Assembly: GCA_958450365.1 (NCBI GenBank) | Contig: CAUEEP010000741.1 | Span: 2,538,501 to 2,602,500, forward strand | Source: Mesorhabditis belari | Taxonomy: Eukaryota > Nematoda > Chromadorea > Rhabditida > Rhabditidae | Direction of reading: 5' to 3' | DNA: 64,000 nucleotides | Part shown: piece after piece, positions 54,260 through 64,000 of the stretch | Position numbering within the stretch: the stretch's first letter is position 1 | Layout of the letters: every line of letters begins with the position of its first letter | Notes under the pieces: model-generated | Database searches by the model: none | What the model saw: only the letters and a program-made list of their open reading frames with translations | What the model was told of the DNA's origin: nothing | Position numbers and translations under genes: made by a program

Positions 54260-55320
54260 CTTGAGACTGTAGATTTCTTTCATATTAGTAGATCTATAGA
54301 TTTTAAATTCAAATTTAAATCCTAAACCATCGTAAAACAAACAAAAGCTAAAAAAAGATAATGTCTCTTCTACGAAATCTCAGCCTAAATCTCCCAGCTT
54401 CACCCCAGCTCTAATTTCTGTTGAATACCAAAGTTCATTGAAATTTTTTTGAATTTGCATCAAATCAAATCAAATTTGCATCAAATCAAATCGAACTTCC
54501 ATTCATAATCATATATTCATGAACATATATTTGATATTCATATCATATTCATATTCTAAAAATTGAAACTCTAAATGTTCAATACTTTTCTCTAAACTCC
54601 TAGTTCTTTGGGGATCGTATTGAAAAATGCTCAAAAAAGCTAAAAAACGACATTGATCTCTTCTAAGGAAATCTCTGAAGTATTTGTTCATTGAGTACTT
54701 TTTTGTTTCTTTTGTATGACAGCCAAAAAAACTCTGAAAGTTTTCACGTAATCTTTTCAGTTCCTTAACTGCTCAGATTTTTTGAGTTTCTGGAAAAGCA
54801 AATATACAAACATTTGAATGGTTTTTGAGGGGACGTTGACCCCAGATTATCAGTTTTTCTCAACCTCAGTTCCCCATTTTTTCTATCAAATAAATCGATT
54901 ATGACTCTAAAATACCCTTAGAGCCAGCGTCTCTCTGGACTCTTTGGAGCCATAAGCCTCAAATTCGACTCTTTTCATTAATTCCCAGAGCTCAGGATGT
55001 ACTTCTTCTGTGCGCTTAGCTTTTGGAAACATAGCCTGATCCGGGGATCTCAATGAATCGACGGATTCATCAGAATCAATGATTCAATGATTTCTGGATT
55101 TCGGGGGATTCAATGAAATTTGAAATGCTTCTCGCCTTTAAACTTCTTCTAATGCAAAACAAACTGTAAATCGCCGCCTACAGAAAGAAAAATGTAAAAC
55201 ATCGAGGCAAAAACACAGAAACTGCTGTTTGTGTTTGATTAGACTGATCCCGATTTTTGACACAGGAGCACAAAGCAAAGCTGAAGCACCCAAGATCTTA
55301 GTAAATATCTGATTTCTATA
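54260..55320. other. No gene recognised
   Basis: AT-rich, no exon series. Local GAATCGACGGATTCATCAGA and GATTCAATGATT repeats at 55045-55110. Confidence 0.6.
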
Positions 55321-55323
55321 GGC

Positions 55324-55703
55324 ATGGTCAAAACTGCCACCGAGAATCATGACAGAAACGGTGCGACACGAGTCCTTACGGGTGAGCTGAGAGCTGGAGA
55401 AAGGATCTTTGTGGAGCTGATTTGGAGTGAAGGATCCCCCCGAAGAGCAAAATGTGAGCTTTCCTTTGAAAGCACTGATGATATTAAGCACTCTTTCTTC
55501 CGCACCTGCTCATTTTGTCCCTTTCTCATGCGCCTGGTGCCCCCGGGCACAGCCTCCCGCAGACCAATTTCTGTCCTCCCCCCCTCTTTTTTTTTTTCTC
55601 TCTCGCCAGTGGAGTGGTGAGTTCGACATATCAGAGCTTGTGGAAGCGAACGGACGGAGTTATGGCTGCATAGTTTCCCATCGACAATTTTCTGTGGAAT
55701 GAT
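55324..55703 (+). CDS. Weak exon candidate
   Basis: The frame from 55324 reads VKTATENHDRNGATRVLTGE, RAGERIFVELIWSEGSP and RRAKCELSFESTDD, a balanced amino-acid mix unlike the surrounding compositional frames. A second piece about 55620-55703 (GEFDISELVEANGRSYGCIV) follows after a T-rich stretch that could be an intron. A competing - strand frame (55491-55138) is also open, so the strand is not settled. No domain recognised. Confidence 0.25.
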
Positions 55704-55709
55704 CTAGCT

Positions 55710-57240
55710 GTCTTTCAAATTGGTTTCCCATTGCCTGATATGTCAAAAATTTTTCCGATTCTACGCCCTCAAATTACCTATATCTAGAAAATCAACATTT
55801 GGAATAGAAATTGGTTAATATTAGCTTTTTTTTTTTTTTTTTTTTTTAGAGGTTTTTTAAAACGCGAAAAAGGTGCGCTACAAGGGCGGGGTGCGGAAAA
55901 AAAGGTGCGCAAAAGTCGGCGGTGCGGTAAAAAAAGCTCGCATTTTGTCCTAGATTTCCAGGATTTTGTGAAAAGGATTTTGTAGATTTTTTTTGTGGAA
56001 GGATTTCAAATCCAAATCTGTAATGGGCATTCCTCTGAAAATGAAATAAAATCAACTTTAGATAAAGATCCCTCAAAGAAGCACAAAATTTTCCTGTCTT
56101 CTCGTTTTTTTTCACCGCCATTCTCTTTGCTTATGCTTTGTTCTTGCTTTTTATTTGAATGTCTAATTTCATGCTTTTCGATGACAATGTGCATGGTGAA
56201 GTGAGTTCAAGAATTTGCTCAGAAAAGTCAGAAAAGAAAAGAGAATTTGGTCAGAAAAATAAAAAATGTATAATAAGGGTCTATAATATAGCGCAATATT
56301 AAGCAAAATTTTCATAAATTCTATCATTCTGAAGCTAAGAAGAAGAAGTCTTTTCTTTTGTTTTCTTTCCTTTTCGATCATTTCTTCTGCTCTCTGTTGG
56401 AAATAACAAATTCACCAATTGAATTCATGATACTTTTCTCACATAGAAAACCGTTTATTATTGAAATTTCGATCTTTTGGGGCCATAATTTCTTTCCACT
56501 GCACTGCTTTTAAAGCAATTTTTTTCCACCTGAAAATCTTTTAAAGCAATTTCCTTTCAACTTCCAATCACTCCGGGCACGGCTAAATTTCTTCCATTTT
56601 CTGTTTTTTTAAGCAATTTTTTTCCAAATTCCATTCATTTTTAAGCAATTTCTTTCCAATTTCTTGCTCTGTTTTTTAAGCAATTTTTTTCCACTTCCTA
56701 ATTTCTTTAAGTGTTTCATTTTTTGGGTTCACTGAAGAGAAGCAAATTTCGCCAACAATCTATAAAAAGCTATTGATTTCCAGGGATGAAATTTCTCTGG
56801 CATAAACCTAGCTTTTTATACTGACATCTTTTATCTAATGACAAAAAGATAGATTTTTCTTAGTTTAAAAGTGTTTGTAAATGGCCCATAATCGGGGATC
56901 GCCGATCGCCGACTAAACTAGCCGACTTCGTTCGAAGAAAACAAAAAACCTAGACACAAGCCATTTGGGAAATCTTTTTGGAAATTGTTATTTTGTAGAG
57001 AAATAGTTCTGGCTTTTGTAATGTTATAAACCGTTGTTCAACTCGTGGATTTATTGGTTTTAAATAAAAAACAGAAAAGAAACTACCAGTACACTTCCTT
57101 TCTAATTGTGTATTTAACTTTTGGGAAACACATCAGAAGCTGAATTTGGATTGAGTGGATGATACTGGGTCTTCATGTCCACAAACAAAAACGACAGCAG
57201 GATTTGGTCGACAAAAGAATGCATGGTCAACATTGTTAAA
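55710..57240. other. No gene recognised
   Basis: Contains a T24-type run (55828-55848), GGTGCGGAAAAAAAGGTGCGC-like local repeats (55870-55935) and repeated AAGCAATTTTTTTCCA words (56510-56695). Confidence 0.6.
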
Positions 57241-57247
57241 GTCTATA

Positions 57248-57523
57248 TCTACTATATATAGAAGGAGTGACTAAGACCTCTGCTCTTATCTGTCTCTCTA
57301 CCTCAACCCCTAGAGGACCGTTTGCAACAGAGATTTTTTGTGTTGAATAGGGAATTACATGAAGTTGTGTAACAGTTTTTTGGGATTTTGAAAAAGCACA
57401 ATTCAAGTCGCACGGAGAGGTCGAACCCGAATCGTACGGGCGATAAACCGGCGCGCTATCATCCACTGCTCCACGGCGACAAATAAGATCTTTTCTACTA
57501 TATAGGCAGCGACTAAGATGTCC
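57248..57523 (-). repeat. tRNA-like module flanked by direct repeats
   Basis: A tRNA-like sequence on the - strand (57480 to 57408: GTCGCCGTGGAGCAGTGGAT to GTTCGACCTCTCCGTGCGAC) has a five-base acceptor match (GTCGC/GCGAC) and A- and B-box-like parts. It lies between two direct repeats, 57248-57281 and 57493-57523 (TCTACTATATA and GACTAAGA in both). This mirrors the arrangement at 2925-3118 and suggests a tRNA-derived SINE. Neither copy gives a clean cloverleaf. Confidence 0.5.
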
Positions 57524-58339
57524 TATATAGTATTCTGGAAGATCCCTAGCTTGGGGGAAAGAATCCAGAACGCGCCAAAAAGTATGACTAAGTGAGTTCA
57601 CTTGCACGTCTTTCAAACGAACGAAAGAGACAGGGCGCGGGTTTCCCTCCCGCCAATTCTTTCTTTGGGAGTTATATAAGAAGTTCAGCAGTGTTAAGAA
57701 GTCCGAGAATTATAATGGTAAAATGATTTGGAATCGGTGATTTGAACCCCCTAGATGGGAATGAATTTTTGAATAGGGATGAGTTGAGAAGGAGATTCGT
57801 CAAGAGACTTACTGGTTTTCAAGCTAGATCTTCTGAGTTTGCAAGATTTTAAGAGATTCAAGAAAGCCCAGAGCCAATACTTTAGTGAGCAGAGATTTGA
57901 ATGACCAGAGAAAAAGTCAGACCTTTCTTCATGTTTTCAATTTTCTTCTTGACACCATTTGTGTTTCTTTGCCCAAGAAATAAAATAGTAAAGATTGCAG
58001 AAGGGAGGAAGGAGAAATATTTAGGAAAGATTAGGGGGAAGAAAAGGAGGAAGTTTTTTTTTTTTTTTTTTTTTTAGCCAGTCCAAACAAAGAAAGACTG
58101 TTAAGACCCTGAGATAAATCAATTTTCATTTTAGTAACGAAGTTGGGAAAAACGTCATGCTCGAGAGGAGGAAACAAATTGGCATTCGGGGGAATGGAGA
58201 AAGGCGAGTTGATACTCACTTTTATACGAGTTTATACTTTCAAGATACTTTGTGCTATTGAAAACAAATCTTTTTCTGACAAACTAAAGCCTGTAAAATG
58301 AATCAAAAACAAGTAATAGATTGATCTAAAATCTGAGAG

Positions 58340-58510
58340 TACCACAAAGTCTTCTGCAGCGCAAAGATCACTTCCGACAATCAACTCTATAGGATTTTGT
58401 ATTCGCCATTCAAAACTCCTCTTCGGGCTTCCTTGACCATTTTTACTCACTGGCACTCCACTCAGATCGTTTGAACTCAAAATGGGCAATTTGTGCTTCT
58501 CTCACCATTT
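58340..58510 (-). CDS. Weak exon candidate
   Basis: On the - strand, a piece reading EAQIAHFEFKRSEWSA is followed by a GTGAGT donor. A further piece reads KRSFEWRIQNPIELIVGSDL and CAAEDFVVLSDF. Composition looks coding, but no other exons were found nearby and no family was recognised. A poly-T run lies further left at 58055-58075. Confidence 0.25.
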
Positions 58511-58824
58511 CATTATTTTATCAAATGCGACGATTCCACTTGGTTTGTAATTTGTAAATCAATTTTTTTCAGCTTAAATTTTTCAATTTCTGCATTTGAA
58601 TTTGAATTTTTTTTTGCTTCAAATATCTTTGTCAATGATCTTTTATTCCGAGTTGTGACTGGGAATGGGCGATGCTTTGCTTTTTTCATCGGTTACTTCC
58701 CTGATCGGGGGATGGTTTCCGCCAAGAGGAGAGACCTGCTTTCGCAATTGGATCGGTGACTGGTGGACTAAGTAAATTGGTGAGGAAATGTGGGGTGTCG
58801 TGATCAATAGTTGACTTGATCGCT

Positions 58825-58885
58825 CAGCCGGGATCAGCCTAGTTGCTAAGAGCCTATTCGGCTAGGATTCAAGCCTGAGTTAGGA
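58825..58885 (+). ncRNA. Degenerate tRNA-like sequence
   Basis: GATCAGCCTAGTTGCTAAGAG and GCTAGGATTCAAGCCTGAG resemble A- and B-box parts; a second GGTTAGGATTCGAAGCC follows at 58896. Very diverged. Confidence 0.3.
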
Positions 58886-59189
58886 TCCCAGTCGGTTAGG
58901 ATTCGAAGCCAGTATTCCATAGATCTTAGTCATGGGTCCAACTCAGCTGACTGCCTTTTGGTTCCTCTTTTTTTCTTTTCTAGCTTTTTATGCGTTAGAG
59001 TTGTGTAATGCTTCTGTACCACATTATTTGTCCCAACAATGCAAAGTTGTTTTTGTTCCATCGATGCCGTAAAATCCCCATTTTTCAGATCAGAGAGGTG
59101 AAGCTTTTTTATTGTACTCTTATTCTTGAGCGCTCAAATATTTCCAGCTGGGCTGTTCAACTGAAATGTTTTTTATACCAATCAGACAG

Positions 59190-59340
59190 AGAAAGGACTT
59201 CCTGCATCTAATGATACCAAGAATTTGCAAATTGAAAAGCTCCAACACCAAGAAATTTTGAACACAGAGTTAGATTGGTTAATGGCAAAAGGGGCAAGGC
59301 CCTTGTCCGATAACCATACAAATACAAGCTTAAAAATGAA
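59190..59340 (+). CDS. Weak exon candidate
   Basis: The frame LPASNDTKNLQIEKLQHQEI and LNTELDWLMAKGARPLSDNH is rich in charged residues and could be an amphipathic helix-containing exon. No convincing acceptor/donor pair in phase and no family recognised. Confidence 0.25.
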
Positions 59341-59349
59341 GATTTTTTT

Positions 59350-61360
59350 CAGGCACTCTTCTGACTGCTCCAACGTTAGTCGGCCAATTTTGTTTTCGTC
59401 CTGGTTCGACAAAATAGGGATAAGGAATCATATTTTCAACCCTCTCCGCAATCATCGGCACCTTCACTAATATTGTTTTTTCTTCGGCCGACAAAACCCA
59501 GCAAACAACAATTCTGCATTTCTGAGGTTTTCGAGTTTATTTTCTTTGAATGAAGAATTACTTAATATTGTAGGTCATAAACAGGTGGGTATTTTTTGGC
59601 AAACAGGTTATTTTTTTGGAATTGTTTTTCAATTCAAAATGAGCTAAGAGATTGGATGAATTTAGATGAATTCAATTGCTTTGGAATTGCTTTTTGAATT
59701 GAATTACCAAAATATAATTGTTTGATTTATATGGGAACATATAAGTGTAAAGAAAAAAGCAAATAAAACAATAGGATAAATTGGATAAGATGATTTAGGT
59801 AGGGATGTAGAGATTTTGAGGAAATTGAATGAACAAAACACAGCTTTCTTTTACTTGTTATTGGGTTGATTTTGGGGAAAAAGACTAAAACGAAAGAAAT
59901 CGACAAAAAAAGTTTAGTTATTTGTTTGAAATCCCATCGTAAACTTAGTAAACGCTTGCTCCCCCCCCCCCCCCACCGCATTCCATCCACCTTCTTCAAT
60001 AAAGTAATTCAAAAAAGAAATAACATTTTAACAAACAATAGGGGGTCAACAAATGCTAGAATCCTTCTCTCATATGGGAAAGATGCTCATCATTGTGGAG
60101 ATGTTCGGGAGTAGAATTTGAACATAGCAACTGTTGAGAGCCTTCGCTCAAAAGGCAAGCTGAGCGTCGCTGTTTGACATAATATCTGATGTAAATTTGG
60201 GGCCCTCAAATTCACCTTCGAATAGGGAAAACTGAAGACTTTACTTGAAATTCATAGGACTTTAACAGATAAAAGAACACTTAAAACCAAGAAACCCAAG
60301 AAGAAAAACCAAGAAAACCAATGGAAACAATTAAAACGAATGGAAACCAGAGAAAAATTAGACTGAAAAAGACTATAGATAGAGAGAAAATCAAAGAAGA
60401 AAGCTTGTAGAAAAGAAATGAAAGAGGGAATCCACCAGTGAGAAACGTAAATCGCAACATGGGAGTAACTTACGGGGGAGTCTTTGCTTTATTCGGACAC
60501 GCCGAGTCTACGCGCACAACATGCTACAAGTGAGTTCAATTGCTGGGATATATAAAAAGACGTCCGTCTGTCTGTTTTCAGCAAACGCATCATTTCAAAT
60601 GCCTTTCCCTCCAAAGATTCATCCCAGCTATAACGGCAATAGTTAGCAATGCTATTAGCAAAAAATATATGAGTTTTTTTTAGCCCTTGAGTGGTTTTCG
60701 TCATGTGAGAACTAGATTTTGATCTTTCATTTTTTCGAAAAGGAGCGCGGTTTCAGGGAGTAAACGATCTTCTCTTTTCCGTCTTATTCCTCAAATCCGA
60801 TGCTAGTGAGCCTTTTTCTGGCAATATGAGAGAGGGGAAAGTCACAAAAACATTCTTTGAATCGTTTTTTAGGAATTTTTTTAAAAGTAAAAAAAAATTG
60901 GGGATCCCTGGGGGACCCAAAAGGATCTTTTGACCTTTGGGCTCAAATGCTGCATTCTTTCACTTAAAAATTATCGGTTCCTAGAAAAGAAAAGCAAGAT
61001 TTTTGTGCACGAGGGGAAAGTGTGATTGTACTAAGTACAAAAAGGTATAAAAGTACACCCGATCACAAACAAACACCAGTCATGTTTCATTGTAAGAATT
61101 TTAGGATAAACAAGAATTCCATTTAAAGCCTTTTTAAAATTCAACGTTCAAAGCGTTCAAAGTTTCAAAAAGGATTTCAGAAAGTTCGGTTTAAAATGAG
61201 CCAAATTTTGAAGTTTGTTAATTGCGGTGACATTTAAAGAAAATCACACATTAATTACTGACTATTCATTTATAAAATGAAAAGTAACTCATAAAGACGG
61301 AAAAAAAGGCCTTGAAAAAAAGCGGGACAAGACTTTCCGGCTAGCGAATTCTGTTGTTGC
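59350..61360. other. No gene recognised
   Basis: AT-rich with a C14 run at about 59960-59974 and AACCAAGAAAACCAATGG-type short repeats (60285-60350). A GACGTCCGTCTGTCTGT stretch at 60568 resembles the CTGTCTG-rich stretch at 3196-3250. The open frame at 60489-60704 (-) has no recognisable domain. Confidence 0.55.
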
Positions 61361-61368
61361 GCAATCTA

Positions 61369-61818
61369 CTAGATACAATTGAGGGCGGTCAGATCTAACA
61401 GCTTCCATTCGTTTCTGTCATATCCTCTTCCGTCTGCCTGTCCGTCCAGTTCTGGTGTGCAGCCATTATGAAATGGGGCGCGGCTTAGCTCCCTGGCGCG
61501 CGGGGAAAGAGACGGCCTGTGAGCTTCAGGCTCAGGCTCATCTTTAGGCTTAGGCTTAGGCCTAGGCTTAGAGCTAGGTTTTTTTCCCTTAGGGTAAATA
61601 TGCTTCTTGCTATTACCAAGACTTCTTAGCAAAGCCATTAGCTTTCTTCTAGTTATTATTTTACTATGCACTTTCAATTCGCTCTGCTGCCACCATACAC
61701 CACATGTTAACGTAAAATTAAAAATCTGGCGATTCAGAAAGCTGAAAATCTCCTGGGGGCCTCTGGCAGGAGTGAATTTTGAATATATAATCCAAATTAG
61801 AAACGCCATTCTTACCAT
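61369..61818 (-). CDS. Uncharacterised 149-codon open frame
   Basis: The frame starts MVRMAFLIWIIYSK and includes a Lys/Pro/Glu-rich stretch (KPRPKPKPKDEPEPE) that is largely the translation of the TTAGGC-like repeat at 61544-61571. It then reads LSPRARELSRAPFHNG. No domain recognised. It may be chance openness caused by the repeat plus a GC-richer patch. Confidence 0.2.
   Translation of the reverse strand: MVRMAFLIWIIYSKFTPARGPQEIFSFLNRQIFNFTLTCGVWWQQSELKVHSKIITRRKLMALLRSLGNSKKHIYPKGKKPSSKPRPKPKPKDEPEPEAHRPSLSPRARELSRAPFHNGCTPELDGQADGRGYDRNEWKLLDLTALNCI
61544..61571. repeat. Interstitial telomere-like repeat (TTAGGC)
   Basis: Three perfect TTAGGC units are followed by CTAGGC and TTAG. TTAGGC is the telomere repeat of most nematodes. 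The flanking CAGGCTCAGGCTCATC is a degenerate extension of the same phase. Confidence 0.7.
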
Positions 61819-61829
61819 GAGTGTGTAGA

Positions 61830-63060
61830 GGACGCCGCACCAATTAGTAGGAAGGCAGTTGCTGTACCTTTAGTGTAAAATATTCGTGCCAGCGGGTCCC
61901 CGACACCCAGCGCACAAAAATGGAACAATACACAAATTTTCTCCTGTTAACCCAAAACAATCCTGAACTCTTCCAGCTTCTGCCAGTTGTACATCAAAGA
62001 TGTTCTTTGTTTCCTCCGAGGAACAACAAACCGAAGGCCTTCATTTCGGCCTCTCCCTATCGGCTTTGTGCAGGGATCTCAAAGATTCTCTGGAGTTCAT
62101 TGGCCTCTGTGCTCACTGCCAGTAAAACACCAAGCTTGGATTCAAAGACGACGAGTTGTAGATATGATTTTGTCCCACTTTTATTGGTTGGGTTTGACTT
62201 TTAGTTTAGACCTTTTAACTTTATTGGTTGGGGTTATTTAAATATTATTAGAGTAATGGTTTTGAAGGATAGGGTATTCAATTCACTGAACTTTTTTCTG
62301 GGTCGTGCGTGGATTTTTTTGTATAAGCCGACTTCCGAATACAATAATTCATCAGCTATAGGATTTTATCGATAGTTACTAAAAACATATCGCTTAATTG
62401 ACTTATTTTTTTAAAAGATCTATCAACCAAACCAAGGTAGTTTTAAAGTCCTAGTTCATATTTGGTCTTTTCCCCCGCACTTTTCAATGAGAACTGTCTC
62501 ACATTTCCCAGAGAAGCAAGTTTAATCAGCTCAGTGCTAGTAGTTTAAAAGTTTTTAAGTTCGTATTTAGTTGGGAGAAATATCTAATACAATCTAATAA
62601 AATACAAATACTTAATCAAAATCAACAATATTTCACAATCCTTTCTTTCTATCTCAGTGTTTCATTGGGTTTGATCTTCATCCATCAAGATCACTCCATT
62701 CACCGCTCCTCCTCCATGGGTGCATCGTTCTTTTAAAAAAGGCTAATTGATTTGCGGGTGAGGTTATCAAGAAATTTTCAGGAACCTCGAAGGAAATCTA
62801 GTTTCATTTCTAACTGAAACTCTTTTTTATTTTTTCCACTCCGGAAAAATAAATCGCCAATAGCTTAGAGTACAAATCGCCCCCGCGAGTTCATCATCAC
62901 TGGTACCTCGTTCAGCGTTGTCGCTTGTTTCCTCGATCGCCAACAAAGATTCTCAGCATAAACATATTCTTGAGTTTAAGTTTCTATGTAAAAAAAAGCT
63001 TCACTTTTAAAAAAGCTCTACTTTGGTTATTGTAGGCTTAGTAATACTATATTCATGGGT
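61830..63060. other. No gene recognised
   Basis: The 61920-62204 region stays open in two + strand frames (for example NFLLLTQNNPELFQLLPVVH), but none matches a family I know and no splice structure is evident. The rest is AT-rich. Confidence 0.5.
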
Positions 63061-63069
63061 AGAGTTTTT

Positions 63070-63570
63070 GTAGAGAGTAGAGAGATTTTTAGAGGGAATT
63101 TCTGTATCATTAGCAAGTATTTATTATTAGAGCCAATATCTAGTCAGGACCCAGTTGTGATAGTCACGACAAGACAGAAGATGTAGCTAGGACAACACCC
63201 ATGAGGCTCGGAGATAAAAGATCTAAAGCCTGTCGAAGACTACAGCAATCCCAAGGGCTTGACTTTTGGAGCTTTCAAACCTTTGTGGATCACTGCTGGG
63301 GCAGAACTAGAGCAGGCTTTTGGGGCTGTAATCTTATAGAGAGTTTTTGAGTTTTTAGAGAGCTTTTAGAGAGGGAAATTCCCTTGCATCATTAGCAATA
63401 GTGAATACTGAAGCCAATTTCTGGCCATCATTGGGGTATCAGACAAGATCTGTGAGCTCAAAGACACAAGATTCTGTGAGTTCAAAGATCCAGACCAAAC
63501 GTGTCAACTTTCGAAGACTCTAGTAACTCCGCCTTGATTTTTCGGAGCTTCCAATTTCCTTTGTGATCCC
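63070..63570. repeat. Diverged tandem duplication of about 265 bp
   Basis: 63070-63305 and 63335-63570 share the order TAGAGAG-rich, ATCATTAGCAA, GAGCCAAT, GACAAGA, CGAAGACT and TTGGAGCTT/TCGGAGCTT, ending CCTTTGTG. Non-coding, just upstream of the small gene at 63676. Confidence 0.65.
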
Positions 63571-63675
63571 CCAAGTAGAGTCAGATTAAAAGTAGAGCAG
63601 ATTAAGTAATTCCTAGTTAGTTTGGATTTCAAATCAACACTTCAATCAATTTTAACGATTTTAGCCCTCAAAAGT

Positions 63676-63900
63676 ATGAGTCTCGATCAATGGAAGATCG
63701 TGTTCCTCATCTCGGCGGTTGTCGCCAGTTTTTGCTCGCGCTCTTTCTTCACAGATTTGGGGCAGCGCCGAGCGGGAAAAATGGGCAACCAATCAGGTAC
63801 CAAAAACTCAGCAAAATGGCTCGCGCAAACTATGTCCTCTTACTTTTTAGCGCTTTCGTTTGTCGGCCAAAATGGTCATGATGAACTTTTCCTAGCGTAA
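63676..63900 (+). CDS. Small secreted-peptide candidate (two exons)
   Basis: The ATG at 63676 begins MSLDQWKIVFLISAVVASFC, a good signal-peptide pattern (charged start, hydrophobic core, small residues before the likely cut). Exon 1 ends at 63796 before GTACC; the acceptor TTTTTAG at 63844-63850 leads into exon 2, 63851-63900, ending ALSFVGQNGHDELFLA and TAA. Spliced length is 56 residues; without splicing the frame also stays open (74 residues), because the 54-base intron is a multiple of three. The mature part has a dibasic site (GQRRAGK) that could be processed, but no known peptide family is recognised. C-ending codons are common, unlike the flanking AT-rich DNA. Confidence 0.45.
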   Translation: MSLDQWKIVFLISAVVASFCSRSFFTDLGQRRAGKMGNQSGTKNSAKWLAQTMSSYFLALSFVGQNGHDELFLA

Positions 63901-64000
63901 AAATGAGATTTGCAAAAGAAAGAACATAACTGTTCAGCCTCCCTCTGCAAACATAACGATTTTATAGAATAGCGCTCTTTCTATCGATTGCTTTCGACCC

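Noticed and set aside
57408..57480. Functional tRNA gene
   Set aside because: Five acceptor bases pair, but the T arm and anticodon arm do not form, so it is kept as tRNA-like only.

Overview
The window looks like nuclear DNA of a nematode, most likely a rhabditid. Evidence: many exons of about 100-135 bases with short GT/AG introns ending in a TTTCAG-type acceptor, mariner, Tc1-like and Merlin-like transposon remains, a short interstitial run of the nematode telomere repeat TTAGGC (61544-61571), and a very high load of minisatellites and fold-back elements. The species cannot be named from the sequence alone. No bacterial operons, CRISPR arrays or intact rRNA operon were seen.

Gene-bearing part (about 1.9-17.4 kb). 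Two convergent multi-exon genes dominate. On the + strand (1891-8364) is a serine carboxypeptidase S28 (prolyl carboxypeptidase-like) gene of 15 recognisable exons. It ends in a Thr-rich, mucin-like tail and a hydrophobic C-terminus that suggests a GPI anchor. On the - strand (17357 down to 8829) is a 13-exon gene for a secreted protein of about 498 residues that I do not recognise; all its introns are phase 0. The introns of both genes are full of inserted DNA: two mariner remnants, a SINE-like tRNA-derived insertion, fold-back elements and minisatellites. A further mariner lies just upstream of the first S28 exon seen.

Transposon-rich part (17.4-32 kb). This holds a Tc1-like element with a large internal palindrome, a Merlin (IS1595-type) transposase remnant, a poorly resolved + strand candidate gene (20.5-22.35 kb), and several long inverted-repeat elements. 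One contains a 5S rRNA-like segment; two others carry tRNA-like, Pol III promoter-like modules in both arms.

Repeat-dominated part (32-64 kb). Long AT-rich stretches without recognisable genes alternate with about 20 tandem arrays, further tRNA-like fold-backs, two non-LTR retrotransposon 3' ends, a 28S rRNA fragment (51086-51247), small segmental duplications and long homopolymers. At the right edge a small two-exon gene with a signal-peptide-like start (63676-63900) is plausible. Three other weak exon candidates (55.3, 58.4 and 59.2 kb) are listed at low confidence.

The pattern most worth following is the repeated association of Pol III type sequences (tRNA-like, 5S-like) with inverted-repeat elements, and a dispersed motif GTGCACCAGAAAGGGT that none of the annotated features explains.
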